From Lutjanus erythropterus (lineage: Eukaryota > Chordata > Actinopteri > Lutjaniformes > Lutjanidae), in NCBI GenBank assembly GCA_020091685.1, contig CM034601.1, forward strand, positions 37,780,034 through 37,844,033: a stretch of DNA of 64,000 bases. The letters are read 5' to 3'. Below, in pieces: positions 26,340-36,661 of the stretch. Within the stretch, counting starts at the first letter, position 1. Every line of letters begins with the position of its first letter. Under the pieces are notes generated by a model, which was not told where the DNA came from, ran no database searches, and saw nothing but the letters and a program-made list of their open reading frames with translations. The translations under genes were made by a program, and so were the position numbers.

Positions 26340-26705
26340 AAAACTGAGAAAGACATGAATTATGTACAGACTCAGAGATGACAGCCTGGCTGCAGAGACA
26401 GGCTGACACAGGCAGACCTGGAGAAGACAGGCTGTGTCAACAGTGTCCACGGAGACAGGTGGAGACAGAGCAACATTTCCTGCAGCTAATTCTCCTCACA
26501 GCTCATATTCTGACTTTTACTGTTTTGTTTTTTTTTAACTATTTTGTGATTATATATTGTTAAAATATAATTATATTGTTTATGATTCTTTTCTTTTTTG
26601 TTTCACTTTTAACATTACTATTTACTGTATATTGTCTTGTTTGCACTGGTTGCTTTGGCAACATGTTTGATACAAAACATCACGCCAATAAAGCATTGAC
26701 GTTAA
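26340..26705 (+). mobile_element. 3' remnant of a non-LTR retrotransposon (LINE)
   Basis: Translated plus strand reads RQADTGRPGEDRLCQQCPRR, then VETEQHFLQLILL. This fits the cysteine/histidine cluster at the C-terminus of many LINE reverse-transcriptase proteins (R-x-CxxC...E-x-E-x-HFL). An AT-rich 3' tail with AATAAAGCATTGACG follows. Only the 3' few hundred bases remain. Clade (Rex1/L2/RTE) not determined. Confidence 0.6.
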
Positions 26706-27174
26706 GACAGGGCATGTGAATTTAGACAGAAATGTCAGGGCAGTAAATATTTTGGTTGAGCAGCCTGAAGTGTCTGAACTACACTGACAACAGTTTTATT
26801 TGCTCTACTGTCTCACCTCCCTCTTTATCTCCCTGCAGTTCTCATGTATTATGAAGCGTTAAGTTTTGAGTTCCTAGAAGGAAATGATGGACATTTCAAC
26901 AGTATGTTGGTGTTAAAGTTTGCTGTAGTGTAAAGCTTTCTCAAATTGTGAATTGTTGTTAGTAACTATAGATATGAGTAATTCTGGAACGTCAAACTAA
27001 AACATGAATAACATGCACCACTTAGTATGTCATCACTATAAAGTGTTTTGAATTTTGGGGACTGTGAACTTAGTTGAAAATTCAAAATGTGATCTAATTA
27101 GATCATTTGAATCTCTGTGAAGTGAACTTTGAGCGAGCTCTTTCTAAGTGTGAACTTAAACTGAACACCGTCCA

Positions 27175-27336
27175 CAGCAGTCATATTGATATGAAATAGT
27201 AGGGTAAAGATAGGGTTTATGATACTAATTAACAACATGCACAACAGCAGCACCCTGACTATGTTTGACCTGAATGGAAAAAAAACTTAATATCACTAGT
27301 AACACCTTTTTAGTCTAGTGTTTCACTGTTTCATGT
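27175..27336. mobile_element. GGCAGCCA-family MITE, copy C
   Basis: GCAGTCATATTGATATGAAA...GATACTAATTAAC at the left and ACTAGTAACACCTTTT...GTTTCATGTG at the right match copies A and F. Internally deleted relative to the longer copies. Confidence 0.65.
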
Positions 27337-28271
27337 GTACTATATGTGGAAGTAACTAATTACAAATACTCAAACAACTGTAGTTAAGTACATTTTTGGT
27401 TACTTGTTCTTGTAGGAGTTTATTTTCAAGTCTGTACTTTTACTCGTGCTTTAGTATGCATCAACACTAAATAATGTACTTAGATACTTTTAAAACCATA
27501 ATTGAGCACTGAGTACAATTTCAGTTAAATATCCAAACTAGAACTTCATCGTACATCATTTGACTGATATATCAGCCTGATATGGGCCTATAGAGGATAT
27601 ATTGGTAGCAGTGTATATGTTCACTGATATGCACTGATATGAAAAGGTTTTTTTTTACAGAACACATAATACAGAAAATGATGCTTGAGGTGATTTAGAT
27701 TGAGCACAATTTTCAAATCACAGGAGGCACAATATTTGTCAAATGCAAAATGTGTGTCATTCATCATTTTAAATTAAATATTGTTGTGCTGCAGAGATGT
27801 CCTAGCCTACACATTATATTCTACAAACTTAAACTATTGGATTGACTGGTACAGATCCATGCAAAAATCATGCCATAATCATCCTAATACATTTTTAGAC
27901 TGATATTGAACAGTACTGATGTTTATTTAGCTATTTATTTCATTTAATATTTATTTTATTCTTTTCCCAGTGTACCTTCCTACAACTGGTTTGCATATGT
28001 ATGTGAAAAATGATTTAACATGTTAAAATAAAGCATAATATTTTATAATTTTATAATTTATTAATTTATTATTTTTTGACTGTGTGTGGAGTGGAGTGAT
28101 ATTGAAATGGAATGCAGCCAGTGCCTGTGGAATCCTCACTGATGTCATACAGATTGTGGAATGTGTCATTATGAGTCATCAGGTATCAGCCAGTAGGCAT
28201 ACCAAAAGGGAGATACATTTCATTTGGTAAACCAGGTGTCAGGTAGGTGACATCATCATCAACAGGACACC

Positions 28272-31036
28272 ATGTTTGGAGATTGTGACGCCTCCAGAAA
28301 CACTACAGAAGAAGCAAACGATGAGATGGACATGGAGGGGGTGAAGTTCATCAATCTGGAGGAGATAACTGATGTATCTGAGGGGCAAGCAAGTGGAGAT
28401 GATGACATCAAGTGAGTGACTCAAGGCAAAATCTAGGTTTTATTTTGTGTTTGCTCCTAAGTCTTGTTTGGCAGAGGTACCTGTTGATGTTCTGTTGTGT
28501 GTGTAGTGAACGAGAGGAGCTCAGGAGAAGACTTCGTCAAGCTGAATCCTGCTGCAAAACCACGAGCAAGCTCTATGATGACATGCTTGTGAATTCACTG
28601 GAAATAGACAGACTGATTAATGAGACAACAGAGGAGAATAAACACCTGTCCAACAAAGTCAAAGAGTAAGAAACTTGCCTGACATTCACATTCAGTCTGT
28701 TTGACTGCAGAATCCATCATCTGTAAAGTGTTGCTGGTGAATCTGGATCCAGCAGGCCATGATATTATTTTTGGTGGTTGATTTTGTATTCAGGCTCCAA
28801 CAGCAGGTGGCAAATATCAGAAAGGAAATGCATCTCCAGTGGGAGAGAGAGGATGAAGAAGCTCTGCGTCGGGAGCTTCTGTCCCAGGAGAAAAACTTCG
28901 TTATGAGTCAAGCCATTAACATAAAGAAGATGGTGGGTGACATGCTTACATTTCCTCCTCTGTTCATGTAATATTACTCCTGTCAGTTTCATTATTGCAA
29001 AGAAAATATTAGAATACTCAAATAAACTATAGAAATTACCATTACAGTAAAACTGATTTGAAATCTAGCATGTTAGAAAACCTCTAAATTGCTGGAAAGA
29101 GGATCTTCATTGAATTTTTGCCAATATCTGAAATTACCCAAATAATTCTGGCCAATTCCCATCACTGACACTGCTGTACTTTTTCCAACACCTAGTTCCA
29201 GAGAAATCAAATCTCTGTAGTCGTATAGTTAACATTATTATGCCTACTCTCATGTAAATATAAATTAAATATATGCCTGTGAATGATTTCATAAAAATTG
29301 TAGTAGGGTCCAAGAATTTCAAAGATTTGAAATTTAACATCTTGGAGAACCTCTCCATGAACAATGTTGGATTTTTGCTGATATCTGATTTGCTGATTAT
29401 TTTCCAACTCATTGTCGAGGCTGACACTGAAAGCGAGACGGTGTGCGCGAGTCTTTCTAGTTTCTAGTTTAATTGAAAATAAACATTTTAACATTTACTT
29501 TTACTTCAATGCATTTTCTCTCTCTTTCTTTTGTTTTTAAAATACAGTGTTTTGAGTTTGTAAAATTCAAAGCTTTAAGTTTATCTAAAGAAGAAAAGTA
29601 AATTATCTCAACCAAAGATCAGTAGCTGGTAAAACTTCTCAAAACTTAAGAATTTGAGTTGGGCTCAAACTCAAAAATCTAATATGGTCCATTGCCTTGA
29701 AATTTTGAGTTTCCTCAACTTTTTTATTTTTACAGTGTTAACAGTTTGTGTGTGGTTTGCATGAAGCATTTTAGAATAATTACTCCCTTCCTGTTTGTAC
29801 AACTTTGCTGTCAACTTTTTTGCACTGCAGCTGAATTCTGCAGACTTTCTAAACTTGGGATCTTCAGCTTTAGTGTAAAACATCAACAGGAGAGAGCATT
29901 TATGTTTTGTCTTTATCTAAACCAGTAGTTCCTAAACTGGGGGGCAGTCTCCACTGGGAGGACGCAGAGCCAGTGCAGAGGGCGTTGATGATCAGGGAAG
30001 AAATATAGATTGAAATAAAGTTGAAGGGGAAATGTAGGGAAAATAAACAAGCAAGAGTTTGCTGACGCCATCATGCTGACCTTTATTTCACTAAAATTAA
30101 CATGAATCCTTTTATCTTCCCCAAGTATTGTTAATATCTGATAATAACTGTCAGGTGGAGTGCACACTTCTTTCAGCTTGCCACAAAAAAAGGGGGGGGG
30201 GCATGCCATAAAATGTTTGGAAACCAATGATCTGAACAACATCAGGACAAAATTGTTCCTGGACCTTAAACCTCGAGCCTGGCGGTGACCATTTCATCTC
30301 CACCACTGGTGTGATATTACAAAATATAGTTTGATATCAGATTTCTTTTGCCACACAGCTAGAGTGAAAAGCAAACTGGACTTTAAAATGATTGGCGGTT
30401 GTCCCACTCAATCTTACCAGCAAGTACCCTTCACCTAAACCTGTTATTTTTGTTTTCTGCAGGAAAAACAGAATCAGAAGCTGAGAGAGAAGAATGAGGC
30501 TTTGACTGCTGAGGTATGATCTCTGACTCTTTTAAGTTTCGACCATCCCACTCTTCATGTAGACTCTCACTCTGAGCTGCTTCTCTTTAGCTGGACCGAC
30601 TCTCTCTGGGAAACAATTATAAAGAAGAGATTAAACACTTGGAAAGAGCAGAGCAGGAACTTAAGGTAAAAACTTCTTGACTTCAAGTATTTTAATGATA
30701 TTCTCCCAGACTGCTCACCTGTCCAAACAGCACGTTCATCCAGTAAAGTTTTTCAATCACAGATGATGGTTGACTTGTTTTGTAGCACAAACTGGAGGAG
30801 GTTCAGGAAGTCCTATTTAGAAAAGATGAAGAAATAGAGAAGGTATAAACAACCTTTTGATTTTCATGCCATCCTTTAAAAAATGTCTCTCCACTCTACT
30901 TTCAACATCAGAGTTGGTGATTTCATGGAAATGTTGCTTAATCTGAGTGTCTTTGTCTGTCAGAAATCCATGAGCGTGACTCAAAAAGACAGAGAAACAG
31001 AGGAATATTTCAGTACCATCAAGGTATGTACTACTT

Positions 31037-31082
<46 letters not shown>

Positions 31083-33022
31083 TACTGTGGCCATTATCGT
31101 ATCTTTCACACCTTTCTTCTGTCCTCTGCAGGAGCTCAAACAGGATCAGAAAAAAAATCGACAACAACTGAACAACAGACAGAAGGAGCAGATATTACAT
31201 TACGTAGATTCCAAAACAGCGTCACCGTCATGTGACAGGTAGACAAAAAATTAAAAACAAATGCATCGTCACTGACCAAGTAACCTGTTTACCTGTGCAA
31301 TGTTCCAAACAGGTGTTTTTTTTGTCAGTTTTTTAAATAGGGATTTAATGATACCAAAAATTCACTGGACTGAATTTTATATGTACAATTGGAAGACAAA
31401 AACAATGCAGCAGTCTGTAGCTGTCCTTTTATAAAATAAATGTTAAATAATGAAATTATCCATCTACCATTACGGTAGATATTGTTATAGTTCTGTATGG
31501 TGAAATGAAAGTACTAGAAAAATGCTTAAGTAAAAGTACAAAGTATTCTTCTCAAAAACTACTCAGAGTATTAGTTACTTTAACTGTTGAGGTTTAATGC
31601 ATTATCAATAGCAACATGTAAACAAAGTAGTTTCTGTTTCTGCAAATCTTCAGTCAAAAAGTTTCCAGATTCCTGCAGTATCCTGCTCCGTGGTCTCAGT
31701 CACCTCTCAAATGTGGCTTTCATTAACTGATAGTTGAAAACTCTATCAATCGATTAATCATTGATGATAATTAATAATAATAATTTGTATCATACAAAAC
31801 AGATGGGTTTCAAAAAAGAATCTCATTTTTTGTCATTTTTTGTCAAGTTAAGTGTCCTAATTCAACAAATGGCTCTGCCAGACAAAACAATGTCAAATGA
31901 GGTGCACTCACTGCTATTTCTGGACGAAACCTGCTGCAGTGGTTTTTCTCCATATGTCATGACTTTCATTGGCATCATTTGTGATCAGATAGTCTTATCA
32001 TGAAAAAAATGAAGGTTTGAATATTAATTCAAAATGCACTCAGTACTCAATTATGATTTTAAAAGAAAGTAGATTACATAGTGCAGTGGTTTAAACTTTT
32101 CTGGCACGCCCCCTTTCATGAGCTGAAAAAGTCTGTGCCACTCCACCCTACAATTTTATCGATCATTAACAATAATGGGGATGGAACTGATTTAAAAAGG
32201 TTTCAAAAGTTGAATTTTAGGAAATAAATTTTCATACACAGTTTGTTTTCCCTGGTCTTCTGAGTCCCCTGCAGTGGCTCAGTGCACTTAAATACAAGTA
32301 AAGTACAGACTTGGAAAATCTACTCATACAAGTACAAGTCCCCAAAAAACTACTTAATTGCTATTTTAATAACTATTTTTTATTTGTAATGAGTTATTTC
32401 CATCCCTGGTACTGAGACATGTCAATTCTGATATTGTAATATATTGTTACATTCCTATTCCTACTCTCCTCGTCTTTTGTTGCATTTGTCCCAACCAGTT
32501 TGAAACATGTTGCGGCATCAGATTCAGCCTGTGTATATATTTACAAAAATCAATGAAGTTGATGATCTAAAACTTGCTTTGAAGTGTTTTCTACTGAGTA
32601 TACGTCAAAAGAAGGCTAAACATCACATTCTTTTAATACAGCATCACAACTTTTTGGACTGTAATTACTGTGTTATATTTTGCTGGTTTTGCTGGTAGAG
32701 CAGTCCCAGTCTGAGTGTTGTGCACTTCAGTGAGCAGATGTTTATTGTCTGTTCTCTCATCTGTGTGGTTTTGGTTTGACAGAGCTGAATTGCAGGATCC
32801 TGGGCAGTGTGTTTTGGGAGGTGTGCTGGGCCTGTGGAAAGGATGAGAGTAGCAGGAGCCATCGCCCTCTGCGTCCTCCTCCATGAAGGTATCATGTTCT
32901 CCATGATGCCTATCTGCCTGATCAGACTGCAACCTTTGGGACATCGCCTTGACCTGCTGGACCCTACTGTGAACTCAATTACATGGTCCTCCTGTTTATT
33001 AACAGAGCTGCAACATGGCCTC
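28272..33022 (+). CDS. Coiled-coil protein, probably TMCO5-like, with C-terminal membrane anchor
   Basis: Exons: 28272-28411, 28507-28665, 28794-28932, 30463-30513, 30591-30665, 30786-30842, 30964-31023 and 31132-31238, then a last exon within 32783-33022. The first eight join in frame (788 nt, about 263 residues). The start has a CACCATG context, with an in-frame TGA 24 nt upstream. Residues 1-46 are acidic. The rest is almost continuous heptad coiled coil rich in E, K, Q and L, with EIDRLINETTEENKHL near residue 85. From memory this fits the layout of human TMCO5A (about 288 aa, coiled coil plus C-terminal helix); that is inference. The last exon is unresolved. The strongest acceptor (before 32783) gives a short tail ending at TGA 32844. 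Another frame, open 32789-33022, encodes VAGAIALCVLLHEGIMFSMM, a plausible tail anchor; it can be entered from the phase-2 donor only via a weak acceptor (exon start 32821). It lies head to head with vmp1. Confidence 0.8.
28666..30462 (+). other. Introns of the coiled-coil gene, with MITE fragments
   Basis: The 1.5-kb intron 28933-30462 carries a CACTGTAAAAAT-type repeat at about 29545-29735, reading as TTTGAGTTTCCTCAAC/GTTGAGG in the opposite sense. Related copies lie at about 34385-34680 and 35080-35260. No further exon seen. Confidence 0.5.
31038..31080. repeat. (TG)n microsatellite in intron
   Basis: Perfect TG run of about 21 units, starting 15 nt after the donor of the exon ending at 31023. 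Length variation so close to a splice site could affect splicing. Confidence 0.95.
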
Positions 33023-33250
33023 TAAAATACTGCCATCTACTTCATTATACCTGAGAGAAAGCAGATCTCTACAGCCGACATCTCCCCAAATCCAACTCAC
33101 TTAGACAATCCAGATGGACACACAGCATAATTTGGAGGAAAATACATATTTTCGATTCTGTGGTGAACTATCTTTAATACAGCCTATTTAACTTTGACAC
33201 TGCACTGTCCACTTTTCCCATGAATTGTGATTTGATATTCCTGATGAAGT

Positions 33251-33256
33251 AATAAA
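33251..33256 (+). terminator. Poly(A) signal of the coiled-coil gene
   Basis: AATAAA about 230 bases after the stop at 33022, followed by a TG-rich stretch. A second AATAAA lies near 33813. Confidence 0.55.
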
Positions 33257-33269
33257 AAAGTGAAGTAAC

Positions 33270-36200
33270 AATGGTTGGCATATTCTCCTGTCTCATGTCT
33301 CTGTGGTTCTTTAAAGAATTATTTAGATTTGTTTGTCTGTTTTAAATGGAATTTTCCAAATAAAAAAAAAAAAAATCTTTGATTGTATGGAAAAAATAAT
33401 ATCTAAGAATATTCTTTTTGCTAAGCATCCTGTTTCAGCCCAGATGAGGCCTGCTGTAGAGGTGGACCCTGAATGCATCACCACCTTCCTGAAAGATGAG
33501 CCATGAAAATAAATCAATCATTAATCAATGATGATATAAGAAATGTTGATGATAAGAGTTTAATGCTGAACCAGCAGGTGAAATCAGCATGGAGTATTGA
33601 AATACATCTATTTATTCCTGGTCTGAATAGTTCATTTATTAAGCAGTTCATTATTTGTTTATTGTTGGAAGTGTGAGAGTTAAACAGCATCTTGTGAGGT
33701 CAGGTGTCTTCTATTCTGAATAATAATGAAGTTGTAAAATTATATTGGATTATTTATGTTATTTAAGTTAAATTCAGCTATATATTTTGTCTATATTGAT
33801 GTGATTATTTCACAATAAACATGTGACATGACTGATTAAATCTGTATTCTTAGCTCAGTCTGTTAATCCAGTTATTTACTTCCTTTTCTAAGCGTGTAAC
33901 AGAACCTACAGTGACCACCAAACACAAAAAGCCTTATCTAGGACCAGTGTTGGGTTTGTCTGGGCTACACATGGGAACTGACACATGGTGACCTCCATGG
34001 AAGAGCTCTAAAACCACCTGGGGGTGGTGTATGAGTGTCGTGTGTCTGTGCACATTCTTGACTTCACATTAGGTCACCTTGTCACTTTTGGGGCAATCTA
34101 GCAAAAATATAACCAAAAAGTTGTGTATTAAGCAAATTCTTAATTTTGACTTGCCTCAATATTGACATAAGAGACCTCATGTCCATTGGAATTTCAAACA
34201 AGATGATTTTTAAAACTTTTCTGATCATCAGTTTACATGATACACTCTGATTTTCCTCCTTGTACTGCTTTCAACGGCTGCAATCACTAGACTCTCCTGC
34301 AGATTTTCAAATTAATTTTACAGACTGTTGATAAATTCTCCAACTGACATCATAGCATTACAATAGATACACTGTATGTGCACTGTAACTAATTTCAAGA
34401 TTTTTTTCAGTTTTGGGCCACCTCAAACTTTTAAGTTTGAAATAAACTTTAAAAGTTTTGCTGATTTATAATCTTTAGTTGGAAATAATTTACTTTTCTT
34501 CTTAAGATAAACTTGAATCTTTGAGTTTTAGATACTAAAATTTGTTTAGAAATTGGTCACAGTGAGCTGTGAACCTGGTTTCTTTTATTTTAGTGCCTGA
34601 AATACTTTAATTCTTGAAAATTAAAATTTTAACATTTGTTTATACCTTCTGACATTTTAGCAGAGTATAATAGGTGATTATATATAAATGAAATCAACAA
34701 CAACACAAAAACTGAGCTGCTGGTGATAGAAGCCACTGTAACATGTATGAGTTGTCAGCCTACAGTTTGTGTTTCTTAATGAAATAGCCTAATGAGAAAA
34801 GGCCTGCTGGCTTTAAATGCTTATCCCATAGAATAATGAATAAATAGGAAATAATGCTTTTAATAGTGGCGTATAGCGACTCATCAGTGGGTTAAATGGT
34901 GATTAGGTGCAGTTGGTTGGTTGACTGGCAATTGATATAGTCATGTGGCTAATAAATCGCTTTTGTAGCTAGAAGAGGTGTCTCAAAATAAAGTTACATG
35001 TAGGAATATTTCCATGATTCACAACTCACCTTTCATCGATTAGATATAGAGCGAAAAGATCAGATAATTTCTTTTGTAAGTCCAAATAATAATTTATTAA
35101 GCTGTTCCCAGTTATAACAAATTCAATTCATTTCATTTTTATTTTCTATCAATGAAAACAGTTATTTTGCTTAAATTTGAGTTGGGCTCAAAACAACTAA
35201 AATCTATTGCAGTCCATTGTGAAATTGCAGGTTTTCTCAGCACTACAGCTTTATAGTGTACAAAATATGTGACAGACACATGTCTAATAAGAAAATTCAG
35301 ATGGGAGGTTGTATTTTGTATAAATGTAAGTTAATCGGCCCTCTTTGGTCAATGATCGCCTCAATGGAAACATAAGCAGACTATTAATTTACATGTAGAT
35401 GTAGGACAAATATACAAATTATGAAACATAGTAGATTTGTATGTCCTCTTGCTTCAGCTTGCATTTAAAATTGGATCTCAGGAAGGGATACCTGCTCTCT
35501 GTAGATATGATTGGCTCATTCTAAGGCAGAGCGATCCTTAAGCTGGTTTCACATACACTTAAACTATAACTAAGTACAGCAGTTAGCAGTTTAGTTCTTA
35601 ACCATCTGAGTCTATGCACAATGAATTCTGAGTAAATTAGACCTTTATGACAATGTAAAAAATGTGACCATGTGATCCAACCTCTGAGCTCTGATTACCT
35701 CAGCAAAAAAACATGTGACTTCTGGTTAAATTCAACAGTTACTAAAACATCTCCTTGAAAGTTTAGTAGAGTGTAGCAATACAAAATATGCTCTCTCATA
35801 ACAATGTTAGCAACCACAAATTATAGGCCATGTTTTCCTCTGTTCTATTCCTCTTCTTACCATTACATGAGTTTGTAAGCCTGATCAGCCAGTTTACAAA
35901 GATATTTAGGACTAGTGTGTCATTTGTGGTTTATGCATTTATTATGCAGAGAGCAATGATTTCTCTGCGTCTTGTGTATTTGGATATCTTTTGAACAGCT
36001 TTGTGCTGCTCTCAGCAGTGGGATTAACACAGTTTACTGTCCTGCTTTTTCCATATCAGATTTCTTTTTGTATTCTTACACTCTGCCCTTAACTTTCTAA
36101 TTAAAATGTCCATTAACTGTTAAGTTTGCCAAATTACACATTTTCTGCTGAAGTAATGGATCAGTCCTTTATCTGCCATTTAAAAAAAAAAAAAAAAAAT

Positions 36201-36653
36201 CAAAGTCTTGAATTTACTCAAATTCATTGTACCATATTCTACTCAAGAACTAAACTGCTTTGATCTTTGTGAAACAGGCTCTGAGGATGTCAGATTACAG
36301 TTATCAGTCTTTATTTTGTGAAATGATCTAACACAGACTGATCTACAGCAAAATTAAGACTAGTCTAACACAACAGATAGTGTTGTATCAAATAGCCCCA
36401 ATTGATTATACACTAATGAAGCTTTGTTAGCATCATTGGTCTGTGTTTACCCTATTTCATATCAGTATGGCTGCATGAAAGGTTGTTAGTTTGACCACAC
36501 ATACCTTTTCTGCAGCTACAAAGTCATTCCACTGGTCTTCTTGATCAGTCTTGTCATTCTCAGCCTGTAAAGCTTGTTATCCGTCAAGTTGTCACAGGTG
36601 TCTTGGTGACTAGTCTCCCTCACTGGTCTTCTTCTTGAGCATGTCAGTTTTTA
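33270..36653. other. Spacer downstream of the coiled-coil gene
   Basis: AT-rich, no gene seen. Holds CACTGTAAAA-type repeat fragments (about 34385-34680 and 35080-35260) and a partial GGCAGCCA-family MITE (36359-36474). Confidence 0.55.
36359..36474. mobile_element. GGCAGCCA-family MITE, partial copy D
   Basis: The right end GGTCTGTGTTTACCCTATTTC...AGTATGGCTGC matches the other copies. The left part is strongly degenerate. Confidence 0.55.
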
Positions 36654-36661
36654 CAACTGCG

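Larger units (their letters stand above)
21022..28271. other. Spacer between vmp1 and the coiled-coil gene; repeat-rich
   Basis: No convincing coding exon. A minus-strand donor-like GAACG|GTGAGT at 22664 could end a noncoding vmp1 first exon, but no promoter features were seen there. Repeats: an inverted-repeat element at 23978-24271, related fragments at about 23585-23680, 25460-25545 and 27736-27830, a LINE tail at 26340-26705, a MITE at 27175-27336, and GTACTTTTACT-type and TATCGG-type repeat fragments at 27360-27650. Confidence 0.6.
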
